DNA from: Ornithinimicrobium sediminis
GTDB lineage: Bacteria; Actinomycetota; Actinomycetes; Actinomycetales; Dermatophilaceae
Assembly: GCF_021272345.1 (NCBI RefSeq)
Contig: NZ_JAJSDQ010000003.1
Coordinates: 124,001 to 188,000 of the forward strand
Length of the DNA: 64,000 bases
Direction: 5' to 3'
Part shown: piece by piece, positions 54,686-63,865 of the stretch
Numbering within the stretch: the first letter of the stretch is position 1
Layout: every line of letters starts with the position of its first letter
The notes under the pieces: model-generated
Seen by the model: only the letters and a program-made list of their open reading frames with translations
Databases searched by the model: none
What the model was told of the DNA's origin: nothing
Program-made: the position numbers and the translations under genes

Positions 54686-55768
54686 TCAGGCAGTGGCGCG
54701 CAGGACGAGCTCGACCGGGAGGATCACGTGGCCGGTGTCCTTCAGCTGGTCGAGCTCGGGCATCGGGTCCTCGACGGCACGGCCCAGGCGTTGCAGCAGC
54801 ACCTGGGCCATCAGCCGGCCCTGGTCGGAGGTCCGCTGGCGGACCGTCGTCAACGGCGGCGAGGACACCGCCGCGACGTCGGCGTCGTCGAAGCCGACCA
54901 CCGCGACGTCCTCGGGGACCCGCCGGCCGGCGGCGTGCAGCGCACCGATGACCCCCAGGGCCATCATGTCGGAGGCCACGAAGAGGCCGTCCACGTCGGG
55001 CCGCCGCTCCAGCAGACGGCTGACGGCCGCGCTGCCGCTGGGGGTGGTGAAGTCCCCGATCTCGACGAGCTCGGGGTCGAACGCCGACCCCATCTCCTCG
55101 CGGAAGCCGCGCAGGCGGTCCACGCCGGCCGACATGTCCTGCGGGCCGGCGACGGTGCCCACGTGCCGGCGCCCGATCTCGCGCAGCCGGCGTGCCGCCA
55201 GCCGGGCACCGTGGCTGTTGTCGTGGTCGACGTAGGCGACGTCGACGGCACGACGGAGCGGCCGGCCGCCGACCACCAGCGGGACGCCGGAGGAGAGCAC
55301 GTGCGGCACCACCTCGAGGTCGTCGTGCTCGGAGATGAGCAGCGCTCCGTCGGCGTGGCCCGCCTGCAGGTAGGTCTCCACGCGGTGGACGTCGCTCGGG
55401 CCCTGAGCCATCGACAGGACCAGCTGGACACCCGCACGGCTCACCTCCTGGCTGACCCCACGGACGATGGCGGAGAAGAACGGGTCGCCGAAGACCCGGG
55501 TGTCCGACTCGGCGGCGATGAGGGCGACTGTGTCCGTCCGGCGCGTCATGAGCGAGCGCGCGGCCTGGTTGGGCACGTAATGCAGGTCCTCGATGGCCTT
55601 CGTGACGACCTGCACCAGGTGCGGGTCCACCGAGGGTGCCCGGTTGACCACCCGGGAGACGGTGGCCCGGGACACCCCTGCGCGCAGGGCCACCTGCTCC
55701 AGCGTCGGGCGGCTCGGCCCGGCCCCCTGGCTCCTGCGGCCCGGGGCGGCGGGCTGTGAGGTCGGCAT
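54686..55768 (-). CDS. LacI-family repressor of beta-glucan locus
   Basis: A 360-residue LacI/GalR regulator. The DNA-binding domain reads PTLEQVALRAGVSRATVSRV, with the hinge YVPNQAARSLMTRRTDTV, then a sugar-binding domain (GDPFFSAIVRGVSQEVSRAG, DGLFVASDMMALGVIGALHA). Start MPTSQP is used; an in-frame codon 13 positions earlier overlaps the permease stop. It lies between the ABC genes and the GH16 gene, and is the obvious binder of the AGAGCGCTCT palindromes, like CebR-type regulators whose operators are similar inverted repeats. Confidence 0.92.
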   Translation of the reverse strand: MPTSQPAAPGRRSQGAGPSRPTLEQVALRAGVSRATVSRVVNRAPSVDPHLVQVVTKAIEDLHYVPNQAARSLMTRRTDTVALIAAESDTRVFGDPFFSAIVRGVSQEVSRAGVQLVLSMAQGPSDVHRVETYLQAGHADGALLISEHDDLEVVPHVLSSGVPLVVGGRPLRRAVDVAYVDHDNSHGARLAARRLREIGRRHVGTVAGPQDMSAGVDRLRGFREEMGSAFDPELVEIGDFTTPSGSAAVSRLLERRPDVDGLFVASDMMALGVIGALHAAGRRVPEDVAVVGFDDADVAAVSSPPLTTVRQRTSDQGRLMAQVLLQRLGRAVEDPMPELDQLKDTGHVILPVELVLRATA

Positions 55769-55803
55769 CCTCGGATGGTAGTGGCTCCCCCCCTCGGCCC
55801 GTG

Positions 55804-56718
55804 TCACCCCTTCACCGCTCCTTGCATGACGCCGGCCACCAGCTGACGCCCTGCGAAGAGGAACAGGATGATGAGCGGCGCGGCGGCGATCGTGACACCG
55901 GCGAGGATGAGCGAGTAGTCCTTGAAGTAGGACGCCTGCAGCAGCTGGATCGAGACGGGCAGCGTGGGGTTGGCCGACCCGAGCACGATGAACGGCCAGA
56001 AGAAGGCCGTCCAGGAGCCGATGAAGGTGAACAGCCCCAGCATCGCGGCGGCCGGGCGGGCTGCCGGCATCACGATGTGCCAGAAGGTGCGCAGCATGGA
56101 GCAGCCGTCGACACGGCCTGCCTCGATCAGCTCGTAGGGCAGTGCCGACTCGAGGTACTGCGTCATCCAGAAGACCCCGAAAGCCGTGACCATGCCGGGC
56201 ACGATCACCGCCTCCAGGCGTCCGGTCCAGCCGAGCTCGGCCATCAGGATGAACAGGGGCACGACGGACAGCTGGGTGGGGATGGCCATGGTGGCGATGA
56301 GGAAGACCAGCAGCGGGCCACGCCCACGGAACCGCAGCTTGGAGAAGGCGAACCCGGCGAGCGTGGCGAAGAAGACCACGGACGCGGCGGTGACCGTCGC
56401 GGCGATGATGCTGTTGAGCAGCGCCGGCCAGAACTTGATGTCACTGGAGATCACCCGGGTGGCGTTCTCGAGGAAGTTGCCCTCGGGGATGAGCGAGGGC
56501 ACCGGGGTCTGGGCGATGGACACGGCGTCGGACGACCCGAGCAGGAAGGAGTAGTAGAGCGGGTAGGCCGACAGCATCAGGACCACGGCCATGATCGCGT
56601 AGGTGAGCCAGCCCGGGCGGTTGCTGGTGGCCGAGCGGCGTCGCCGCGCCCGGGCGCGGGCAGCTGCCTTGCCGGCCTTCGTGCCGGCGGTGCCGACGAC
56701 CATGGGGTCGGTGCTCAT
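55804..56718 (-). CDS. Carbohydrate ABC transporter permease, MalG type
   Basis: A 304-residue CUT1 permease. The N-terminus is Arg/Ala-rich (KAAARARARRRRSATSNRPG), then a first span (YAIMAVVLMLSAYPLYYSFL) and five more. The EAA-loop equivalent is ELIEAGRVDGCSMLRTFWHI. It overlaps the MalF-type gene by 4 bp and is followed by the LacI gene after 35 bases. It forms the import channel for oligosaccharides, presumably beta-glucan fragments. Confidence 0.93.
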   Translation of the reverse strand: MSTDPMVVGTAGTKAGKAAARARARRRRSATSNRPGWLTYAIMAVVLMLSAYPLYYSFLLGSSDAVSIAQTPVPSLIPEGNFLENATRVISSDIKFWPALLNSIIAATVTAASVVFFATLAGFAFSKLRFRGRGPLLVFLIATMAIPTQLSVVPLFILMAELGWTGRLEAVIVPGMVTAFGVFWMTQYLESALPYELIEAGRVDGCSMLRTFWHIVMPAARPAAAMLGLFTFIGSWTAFFWPFIVLGSANPTLPVSIQLLQASYFKDYSLILAGVTIAAAPLIILFLFAGRQLVAGVMQGAVKG

Positions 56719-57818
56719 GACGGGTCCTTCCCGGTGCGGGTGGGCGGCGGGTCGCTCACCGGAGCGGTGGTCGCGGCGGCGGGGGCGGTGCCGGCCGGCA
56801 CCGTGCCGACCAGAGGTGCCGCGGCCGGGGTGGTGCGTGTGCGGGTGGTCTCACCCGTGGCGATGCGGCGGGTGAGCAGGTAGTTGAGGACCCCGACGCC
56901 GATGATGATGAGGAACAGGATCCAGGAGACGGCTGCCGCGCGGCCGAAGCTCTGCTGGGCACCCCACCCGAGCTCGTAGATGTACATGGTCACGGTCATC
57001 CACTGGCGGGACGAGCCGCCCTGGCCGGCCTGGTCGAAGACACGGGGCTCGTCGAAGATCTGCAGACCCCCGATGGTCGCGGTGATGACCACGAAGATGA
57101 TGGTCGGCCGCAGCATGGGCACGGTCACCGACAGGAACTGCCGGACCCGGCCGGCACCGTCGATCATGGCCGCCTCGTAGAGCTCCTTGGGGATGGCCTG
57201 CATGGCGGCCAGGAAGATCAGGGTGACGTAGCCGGTCCAGCGGAAGTTCACCATGGTGGCGATCGCGACGTGTGAGGCCAGGACGTCGGAGTGCCAGCCG
57301 ACCGACGGCAGGCCGACGCCCTCCAGGAGGGTGTTGATGAGCCCGGCCTGGTCGGCGAACATCTTGGAGAAGATCACCCCGACGGCGACGGGGGCCACCA
57401 CGAAGGGCAGCAGCACGCCCATCCGCCAGAACGTCTTGGCCCGGATGTTCTGGTTGAGCACCGCGGCCAGGAGCAGCGCGCCCAGGGTCTGGGTGACCCC
57501 GGAGAGCAGGAAGATGCTGAAGGTGTTGCGCAGGCCGACCCAGAAGTTGTCCTGGGCGATCACCTGCGTGTAGTTGCCCAGCCCGACGAACTCGCCCTTG
57601 CCGCCGATGAGGGACCACTCGTGCAGCGAGACCCAGAACGTGTAGACGAGGGGGAACAGGCCCACGATGCCGAACAGGACGAAGAACGGGGAGATGTACA
57701 GGTAGGGCGAGTACCTGAAGTCCCAGATGCCGAGGCGCTGGCGCCAGGTCAGGCCACCACTGGGCGGGGTGGGCGCGGCCGGCGCGGCCGGTCGGCGTGG
57801 TGCGACGGTCGTGGACAT
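56715..57818 (-). CDS. Carbohydrate ABC transporter permease, MalF type
   Basis: A 367-residue CUT1 permease with the first span near residues 40-60 (YLYISPFFVLFGIVGLFPLV), several others, and the EAA motif ELYEAAMIDGAGRVRQFLSV. The C-terminal tail is rich in Ala, Pro and Thr. It is separated from the binding-protein gene by 74 bases that contain a strong hairpin, and coupled to the MalG-type gene by a 4-bp overlap. Confidence 0.93.
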   Translation of the reverse strand: MSTTVAPRRPAAPAAPTPPSGGLTWRQRLGIWDFRYSPYLYISPFFVLFGIVGLFPLVYTFWVSLHEWSLIGGKGEFVGLGNYTQVIAQDNFWVGLRNTFSIFLLSGVTQTLGALLLAAVLNQNIRAKTFWRMGVLLPFVVAPVAVGVIFSKMFADQAGLINTLLEGVGLPSVGWHSDVLASHVAIATMVNFRWTGYVTLIFLAAMQAIPKELYEAAMIDGAGRVRQFLSVTVPMLRPTIIFVVITATIGGLQIFDEPRVFDQAGQGGSSRQWMTVTMYIYELGWGAQQSFGRAAAVSWILFLIIIGVGVLNYLLTRRIATGETTRTRTTPAAAPLVGTVPAGTAPAAATTAPVSDPPPTRTGKDPS

Positions 57819-57847
57819 GGTGCCTCCTCGGGGGGACGGGGGCCGGG

Positions 57848-57875
57848 GGCCGGCCGCGACTGCTCGCGGCCGGCC
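57848..57875 (-). promoter_or_regulatory. Stable hairpin between binding-protein and permease genes
   Basis: A perfect 11-bp stem GGCCGGCCGCG/CGCGGCCGGCC with a 6-base loop follows the binding-protein stop codon. Such hairpins in sugar operons partly stop transcription or protect the upstream mRNA, giving more binding protein than permease. Confidence 0.65.
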
Positions 57876-57892
57876 TCACCGACGGTGGCTGG

Positions 57893-59185
57893 TCAGCCGA
57901 GTGCCTCGACGTCGTTGACGAAGGTGGCCCACGACGACTCGGGGTCGTCGGTCTGGTCGACGTCCACGCGGCCCAGGGCCTGCTGTATCGCGTCGTTGAC
58001 GGCGGCGTACATCGGGCCCTTGAACGGCACGACGGTCACGGCCTCCGCGCGGGCGGAGAAGATCTCACCGGTGGGGGCACCGTTGAAGAACTCGTTCGTG
58101 GTGTCGGCCAGCACCTCCGACTCGAGCGCCTCGTTCTGGCTCGGGAAGGTGCCCTTGCTCTGGAAGGCCCGGATCTGCTGCTCCGGCGCGGTCAGCCAGG
58201 CAGCCAGGGCCTTGGCCTCCTCAGGGTGCTCGCTCTGGGTCGGGACGGTCAGGAAGGACCCGCCCCAGTTGCCGCCGCCACCGGGGAAGGTGTCGGCGAT
58301 GTCCCAGCCCTCGACCTCCGCGGCGTTGCCCTCGATGACGCCCAGCATCCAGCTCGGGCAGACCATCGTGGCGAAGCCGTCGCGCTGGAAGGAGGTCGTC
58401 CAGTCGTCGCTCCACTGCGCGAGGTGGGCCGACAGGCCCTCCTCGGACGCGGCGAGCACCTGGTCGTACATCTCGCGGACCTCGGGGTTCTCGGTCGCGA
58501 TGACGGTGCCGTCGGTGTCCTCGTAGGCGAACTCGACCTGGTTGACCATGGCCTGGTAGATCGCGCCGGCGGACTCCATCCACGGCACGTCCGAGGCCTC
58601 CTGGAACTCCCGGCCGGCCGCGAAGTAGTCCTCCCACGTGTCTCCGAGCCAGTCGGCCACCTCCTCGCGCTCGCTCGGCAGGCCGGCGTCCTCGAGGAGG
58701 TCGGCGCGGTAGCAGATGGCCTCGGGCCCGATGTCCGTGCCGTAGCCGATCAGGGCGCCGTCGGTCGTGGTCGCCTGCTCGACCTTCCAGTCCAGCCAGC
58801 GGCCCTCCACGGACTCGTCGCCCAGGTCGACCCACTGGTCGGGGTACTGCTTGAGCTGCGGCAGCCAGTCGACCTCGACCGCCTCGACGTCCGACAGGCC
58901 GGAGCCGGCGGCCAGGCGGGTCAGGATGTTGTCACGTGCCTCGTTGGCGGTCGCGGCCTTCTTGAGCTCGACCGTGACGCCGGGGTTGGCCTCCTCGTAG
59001 TCGGCGACGAGGTCCTCGTAGCCGAACTCGTTGAAGGTCGCCACCGTGAGGGTGATGTCGCCCCCCTCGGCGGTGCCGCCGCCCTCGGCCGTGTCGTCGC
59101 CCTCGGCGTCGCCCCCGCAGCCGGCGAGGACGAGCCCCACGGCCGCGAAGGTGCTGATCCGGGCAAGTGCAAGTCGTCTGCGCAT
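57893..59185 (-). CDS. Oligosaccharide-binding lipoprotein of ABC importer
   Basis: A 430-residue extracellular solute-binding protein. It starts MRRRLALARISTFAAVGLVL with lipobox LAGC near residue 24 and an acidic Gly/Asp/Glu linker, then ITLTVATFNEFGYEDLVADY and aromatic-rich binding-site segments (GAIYQAMVNQVEFAYED, GGGGNWGGSFLTVP). An in-frame start at 59278 would run through the operator and is rejected. It captures sugars for the permeases downstream. Confidence 0.93.
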   Translation of the reverse strand: MRRRLALARISTFAAVGLVLAGCGGDAEGDDTAEGGGTAEGGDITLTVATFNEFGYEDLVADYEEANPGVTVELKKAATANEARDNILTRLAAGSGLSDVEAVEVDWLPQLKQYPDQWVDLGDESVEGRWLDWKVEQATTTDGALIGYGTDIGPEAICYRADLLEDAGLPSEREEVADWLGDTWEDYFAAGREFQEASDVPWMESAGAIYQAMVNQVEFAYEDTDGTVIATENPEVREMYDQVLAASEEGLSAHLAQWSDDWTTSFQRDGFATMVCPSWMLGVIEGNAAEVEGWDIADTFPGGGGNWGGSFLTVPTQSEHPEEAKALAAWLTAPEQQIRAFQSKGTFPSQNEALESEVLADTTNEFFNGAPTGEIFSARAEAVTVVPFKGPMYAAVNDAIQQALGRVDVDQTDDPESSWATFVNDVEALG

Positions 59186-59258
59186 GGTGTGCCTCCAGGT
59201 GACCAGCCCCTCACCGGGGGAGCGGATCGTCTTTGGTCCGATGGTTGTGCCGGTGATG

Positions 59259-59272
59259 AGAGAGCGCTCTCT
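59259..59272. promoter_or_regulatory. LacI-type operator upstream of importer operon
   Basis: A perfect 14-bp palindrome AGAGAGCGCTCTCT, identical to operator 1 before the GH16 gene. It lies 74 bases upstream of the binding-protein start, just downstream of a probable promoter. Confidence 0.78.
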
Positions 59273-59278
59273 GTTCAC

Positions 59279-59307
59279 AGAGTGAAGCCCATGGCAATAT
59301 TTGTCAA
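59279..59307 (-). promoter_or_regulatory. Probable promoter of importer operon
   Basis: On the minus strand there is a perfect -35 TTGACA (59302-59307), a 17-base spacer and a weak -10-like CACTCT (59279-59284). The operator at 59259-59272 would lie across the transcription start. Confidence 0.45.
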
Positions 59308-59361
59308 GACCCCTCGTCTTGTGGAGTCGCCGTTATCGTGACACGCTCTCTCGGAACTCAG

Positions 59362-59371
59362 AGAGCGCTCT
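59362..59371. promoter_or_regulatory. LacI-type operator upstream of phosphorylase gene
   Basis: AGAGCGCTCT, with a further half-site CGCTCTCTC at 59344-59352. It lies just before the ribosome-binding site AGGAGG of the plus-strand phosphorylase gene, so a bound repressor would block transcription. Confidence 0.72.
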
Positions 59372-59389
59372 ACCAGGAGGTCTGCGCCC

Positions 59390-62300
59390 ATGCCAGCACA
59401 CGGACGGCTCGTCGAGACGAGCGGCACCACCGCCTACGTCATCGACGGCTACGACCAGATGCCCCCGTTCTTCCTCACCGTGGCCGGAGCGTCCGACGTG
59501 TGGCTGTTCATGTCCACCACCGGCGGGGTCACCGCCGGTCGCCGCAACGCCCAGCACCCCGTGTTCCCCTACGACACAGAGGACAAGGTCGCCGACTCGG
59601 CGCCTCACACCGGGGGGTTCACGACCGTCTCCGTGCACGGCGAGGAGGGCTCCCACCTCTGGCAGCCGTTCGCTCCGCACGTGGCGACACCTGCCGGCGT
59701 GCGCGGCATCACCAAGTCGGTGCTGGGCGACGAGGTCACCTTCAGCGAGACGCACCCGCAGCTGCAGCTCACCTTCTCGGTCAGCTGGCGGACCAGCACG
59801 ACGTACGGCGTGGTGCGTCGCTGCGTGCTGGCCTCCGACAGCACCTCCCCCCGGCGGGTCGAGGTCGTCGACGGGCTGCTCAACCTGCTTCCCCCCGGCA
59901 CGTCGGTCCAGGTGCAGCGCAACCTCAGCAACCTGCTCGACGCCTACAAGCTCATGGAGGTCGACCCGGACACCGGGCTGGGCACGGCCTACCTCAACTC
60001 GCGGCTCACCGACCTGGCCGAGCCCGCCGAGTCCCTCGCGGCGACGACGGTCTGGCAGGTCGGCCTCCCCGCCACCGGGCATCACGTGTCGGCGGCCTCG
60101 GTCCCCGCGCTGCGCGAGGGTCAGGCCGTGCCCACCGGGCACCGCTCCCGGGGTGAGCGCGCGGCATACCTCGTGCGCGCCACGGTCGACCTCCCACCGC
60201 GAGGACGGCACGAGTGGACCATGGCCGCCGACGTCGACCAGGACGCTGCCCAGGTCGTGGACCTGAGGGAGGACCTGCTCCGCCCGCGCACCCTACTGAA
60301 GGCCGTGGAGGACGACCTCGCCGCCGACCGCCGGCGGCTGCGTGCGCTGGTGGCGGGAGCCGACGGGCTGCAGTGCACGGGCGACCGGACCGCGACCGCC
60401 CACCACCAGGCGAACGTGCTGTTCAACATCATGCGAGGAGGCGTCTTCGCCGACGGCTACCGGCTGGACGCCGACGACGTGGTCGACTTCGTCCATGGCA
60501 GACACCGGCCTGCGGCCGAGGGGCTGCGGGAGCGGCTGCCGGCCGACGCCGACGGCGGCCTGAGCATGCAGGCCCTCGTCGGGTGGGCCGAGGCCACCGG
60601 GGACCCGGACCTGGTGCGCCTCACCCGGGAGTACCTCCCCCTCACCTTCAGCCGCCGGCACGGCGACCCGAGCAGGCCCTGGAACGTCTTCGACATCGTG
60701 CTGACCGGCCCGGACGGCAGGCCCCGCCTGGACCACCAGGGCAACTGGCGGGACATCTTCCAGAACTGGGAGGCGCTGTCCTGGTCCTACCCCGGATACC
60801 TCACCGGCATGGTCTCGACGTTCCTCGACGCCACGACGGTCGACGGGTACAACCCCTACCGCATCGCGCGCGCCGGCATCGACTGGGAGGTCCCGGAGCC
60901 CGAGGACCCGTGGGCGAACATCGGCTACTGGAGCGACCACCAGGTCGTCTACCTCCTCGCGCTCCTGGAGACCTCCGACGCGTTCGAGCCGGGCCGGGTG
61001 GCGCAGCTGCGCGACCAGCGGGTCTTCACCTACGCCGACGTCCCCTACCGGCTCGCGGGGTTCGAGGCGACCCTGGCCGACCCCGGCTCCACCGTCACCT
61101 TCGACGAGCAGGCCCATGCCGCCGCCCGGGCCCGGGCCGAGCGGCTGGGCGGTGACGGCCTGCTGCTGCACGACCGTGACGGTGACCTGGTGCGCGGCAC
61201 CCTCGCCGACAAGCTGCTGCTGCTCCTGGCGGCCAAGCTGGTCAACCTGGTGCCGCGTGGTGGCATCTGGATGAACACCCAGCGCCCGGAGTGGAACGAC
61301 GCCAACAACGCGCTCGTGGGTCACGGCCTGTCGGTCGTCACGGTGGCCTACCTGCACCGCTTCGTGGTCTACCTGCAGGACCTGCTGCTCGACGGTGACG
61401 CCGGGGTCGAGGTCGGGGCCGAGCTCGCCGGGCTCCTGGAGACCCTGACGGCCGTGCTCTCCGACGCCGCCGGCGACCTCGCCGGCGGATGGTCGCCGGC
61501 GCGCTGCCGGAAGGTCGTCGAGGCGCTCGGCCGGGCCGGCGAGCACTACCGTGCGCAGGTCTACGCCGGAGTGTCCGGGCACCGGCGCGTGCTGGAGCAC
61601 GAGCAGCTGGTCTCGCTGCTGGACACGGCCCGGGTCCACCTGGAGGACACGGTCCGGTCGAACGCCCGGCAGGACGGTCTCTTCCACGCCTACAACACGC
61701 TGTCGCTCGACGGTGCGGAGCTGCACGTCCACCGGCTCGCCCCGATGCTGGAGGGGCAGGTCGCAGTGCTGAGCAGTGGCCTGCTCGACCCCCAGGAGTC
61801 GGTCACCCTGGTCAAGGCGCTGCGCGCGAGCCTCCTCTACCGGGCCGACCAGCACAGCTACCAGCTCTACCCTGACGTCGACGTCCCGACCTTCCTCGAG
61901 CGCAACACCTGGCCCCCGGAGCGGGCGGCAGCCAGCACCCTGCTGCCGCTGCTCGAGGCCGCGGACGAGCGGCGTCTGGCCGTCCGGGACCGTCGGGGGG
62001 CCTGGCACTTCGGCGCCGGGCTGCGCCACGCCGGCGACGTCGCGGCCGAGCTCGACCGCCTGGCGGACGACCCACGCTTCGCCGACGCGGTGGCACACGA
62101 CCGCGCCCTGGTGCTCGACGTCTTCGAGCAGGTCTTCGACCACCGCTCGTTCACCGGGCGCTCGGGCACGTTCTTCGCCTTCGAGGGCCTGGGCAGCATC
62201 TACTGGCACATGGTGTCCAAGCTCCTGCTCGGGGTGCAGCGTGCCGTGCTGAGCGAGCCGTCCACCCCCTCGGAGCTGCTCGAGGCCTACGAGGACGTGC

Positions 62301-62773
62301 GCCAGGGCCTCGGCTACTGCAAGGACCCGCAGACCTACGGTGCCTTCCCGACCGACCCCTACTCACACACTCCGGGAGGCCGCGGGGCCCGGCAGCCCGG
62401 CATGACCGGGCAGGTCAAGGAGGAGGTCATCACCCGTTTCGCCGAGCTCGGCGCACGGGTCCGCGACGGCTGCATCGTCTTCGACCACCGGCTCCTGCGG
62501 CCGGCGGAGTGGCTCCGCGAGCCGACCCGCTTCGACTACCTCGACGCCGGCGGCGAGGCACGCACCCTACGGCTGCCGGCGGGCAGCCTGGCCTTCACGT
62601 GGTGCCAGGTGCCCTTCGTCCTGCACCGCACCGGCGGGTATGCCGTGCGGGTCACCTTCACCGACGGCCTGGTCGAGACCGTCGAGGGCACGGTGCTGCC
62701 GCGCGACGTCAGCGCCGAGATCTTCTCCCGGACCGGCCGCGTGGAGAGCGTCGAGCTGCGGCTCGAGGGATGA
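59390..62773 (+). CDS. Large GH94/GH149/GH161-type beta-glucan phosphorylase
   Basis: A 1127-residue cytosolic protein without signal peptide; AGGAGG precedes the ATG. The N-terminal 300 residues are a beta-sandwich (TTAYVIDGYDQMPPFFLTVA, LFMSTTGGVTAGRRNAQHPV). The (alpha/alpha)6 barrel contains HHQANVLFNIMRGGVFADGY, GNWRDIFQNWEALSWSYPGY (candidate catalytic Asp455), DGYNPYRIARAGIDWEVP and MNTQRPEWNDANNALVG. This is the cellobiose-phosphorylase-related group that includes beta-1,3-oligoglucan phosphorylases. With a GH16 glucanase in the same regulon, phosphorolysis of beta-1,3-oligosaccharides to glucose-1-phosphate is the best guess; linkage is not proven. Confidence 0.85.
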   Translation: MPAHGRLVETSGTTAYVIDGYDQMPPFFLTVAGASDVWLFMSTTGGVTAGRRNAQHPVFPYDTEDKVADSAPHTGGFTTVSVHGEEGSHLWQPFAPHVATPAGVRGITKSVLGDEVTFSETHPQLQLTFSVSWRTSTTYGVVRRCVLASDSTSPRRVEVVDGLLNLLPPGTSVQVQRNLSNLLDAYKLMEVDPDTGLGTAYLNSRLTDLAEPAESLAATTVWQVGLPATGHHVSAASVPALREGQAVPTGHRSRGERAAYLVRATVDLPPRGRHEWTMAADVDQDAAQVVDLREDLLRPRTLLKAVEDDLAADRRRLRALVAGADGLQCTGDRTATAHHQANVLFNIMRGGVFADGYRLDADDVVDFVHGRHRPAAEGLRERLPADADGGLSMQALVGWAEATGDPDLVRLTREYLPLTFSRRHGDPSRPWNVFDIVLTGPDGRPRLDHQGNWRDIFQNWEALSWSYPGYLTGMVSTFLDATTVDGYNPYRIARAGIDWEVPEPEDPWANIGYWSDHQVVYLLALLETSDAFEPGRVAQLRDQRVFTYADVPYRLAGFEATLADPGSTVTFDEQAHAAARARAERLGGDGLLLHDRDGDLVRGTLADKLLLLLAAKLVNLVPRGGIWMNTQRPEWNDANNALVGHGLSVVTVAYLHRFVVYLQDLLLDGDAGVEVGAELAGLLETLTAVLSDAAGDLAGGWSPARCRKVVEALGRAGEHYRAQVYAGVSGHRRVLEHEQLVSLLDTARVHLEDTVRSNARQDGLFHAYNTLSLDGAELHVHRLAPMLEGQVAVLSSGLLDPQESVTLVKALRASLLYRADQHSYQLYPDVDVPTFLERNTWPPERAAASTLLPLLEAADERRLAVRDRRGAWHFGAGLRHAGDVAAELDRLADDPRFADAVAHDRALVLDVFEQVFDHRSFTGRSGTFFAFEGLGSIYWHMVSKLLLGVQRAVLSEPSTPSELLEAYEDVRQGLGYCKDPQTYGAFPTDPYSHTPGGRGARQPGMTGQVKEEVITRFAELGARVRDGCIVFDHRLLRPAEWLREPTRFDYLDAGGEARTLRLPAGSLAFTWCQVPFVLHRTGGYAVRVTFTDGLVETVEGTVLPRDVSAEIFSRTGRVESVELRLEG

Positions 62774-62841
62774 CGGGGCGGGGCAGGTCAGGCCGGGGAC
62801 GGCGTCTGCACGCGCGACGCGGTTCCTGCCAGACTTGACCC

Positions 62842-63798
62842 ATGACCCCCACGTCCGCCACCCCGCCCACGCTCGCGATCATCGGTGCCGGCTCCGTCGG
62901 TGCCACCCTCGCCTACACCGCCCTCGTCCGCGGCACCGCCCGCCGTGTCGTGCTGCACGACATCAACACCAAGAAGGTCGAGGCGGAGGCGCTCGACATC
63001 TCGCACGGCATCTCCTTCATGCCCGTCGGCGAGATCGTCGGCAGTGACGACATCGAGGTGTGCCGCGGCGCCCGCATCGTCGCGATCACCGCCGGTGGCA
63101 AGCAGAAGCCCGGCCAGAGCCGGATGGACCTGGCCGAGAGCACCATTGCCCTCACCCGCACGCTCATGCCGCAGCTGCTGGAGGTCGCACCCGATGCGAC
63201 CTACCTCATGGTGACCAACCCGGTGGACGTCGTCACCACGGCCGCCCTGCGGATCTCCGGGCTCCCGCCCCAGCAGGTGTTCGGCTCCGGCACGGTGCTC
63301 GACTCCGCGCGGCTGCGGCACGAGATCTCCACCCGCATCGGGGTCGCCGTGCAGAACGTCCATGCCTACGTCGCGGGTGAGCACGGGGACACCGAGTTCC
63401 CGCTGTGGACGTCCGCGAGCGTCGGTGGCGTGCCGCTGCTGCAGTGGCACGAGTCCCACGGCCGGCTGGACCAGGCGGAGCGGGAGGACATCGCCGACAA
63501 GGTGGTGCACGCGGCCTACCGGATCATCGAGGGCAAGGGCGCGACCAACTACGCTGTGGCGCTGGCCTGCTGCCAGGTCATCGAGTCGGTGCTGCGTGAC
63601 GAGCGCCGGGTCCTGCCCGTCTCGACCTGGGTCGACGACTACCTCGGGGTCAGCAACGTCTCGCTGTCGGTGCCCACGGTCGTGGACGCGCGCGGCGCCG
63701 ACGAGCGGCTGGTCGTGCCGATGTCGGACGGAGAGCTCTCCCAGCTGCGTGCCAGCGCCGAGTCGATCAAGGCGACGGCGGCACGCTTCGGGCTCTGA
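62842..63798 (+). CDS. ldh: L-lactate dehydrogenase
   Basis: A 318-residue NAD-dependent enzyme: LAIIGAGSVGATLAYTAL (dinucleotide fold), LHDINTKKVEAEALDISHG, MVTNPVDVVT, SGTVLDSARLRHEIS and the catalytic His in YVAGEHGDTEFPLW. ITAGGKQKPGQSRMDL is the substrate loop with Gln and Arg, which favours lactate over malate. It interconverts pyruvate and lactate. It follows the phosphorylase gene after 68 bases with no shared operator, so it is probably independent. Confidence 0.93.
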   Translation: MTPTSATPPTLAIIGAGSVGATLAYTALVRGTARRVVLHDINTKKVEAEALDISHGISFMPVGEIVGSDDIEVCRGARIVAITAGGKQKPGQSRMDLAESTIALTRTLMPQLLEVAPDATYLMVTNPVDVVTTAALRISGLPPQQVFGSGTVLDSARLRHEISTRIGVAVQNVHAYVAGEHGDTEFPLWTSASVGGVPLLQWHESHGRLDQAEREDIADKVVHAAYRIIEGKGATNYAVALACCQVIESVLRDERRVLPVSTWVDDYLGVSNVSLSVPTVVDARGADERLVVPMSDGELSQLRASAESIKATAARFGL

Positions 63799-63865
63799 CC
63801 TCACCCCAGGAGGCCGTCACGGTCCGGTAAGGACTCTCGGACCGCCCAGGGGACAGGCTGGTCCC

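Noticed and set aside
52607-55759. Plus-strand open frame of about 1050 codons opposite the GH16 and LacI genes
   Set aside because: It is the mirror of clear genes with conserved catalytic and DNA-binding motifs; its own translation resembles no protein family.
63820-63844. Terminator after ldh
   Set aside because: The inverted repeat is only 6 bp with a 13-base loop and no T-run, too weak to list as a separate feature.
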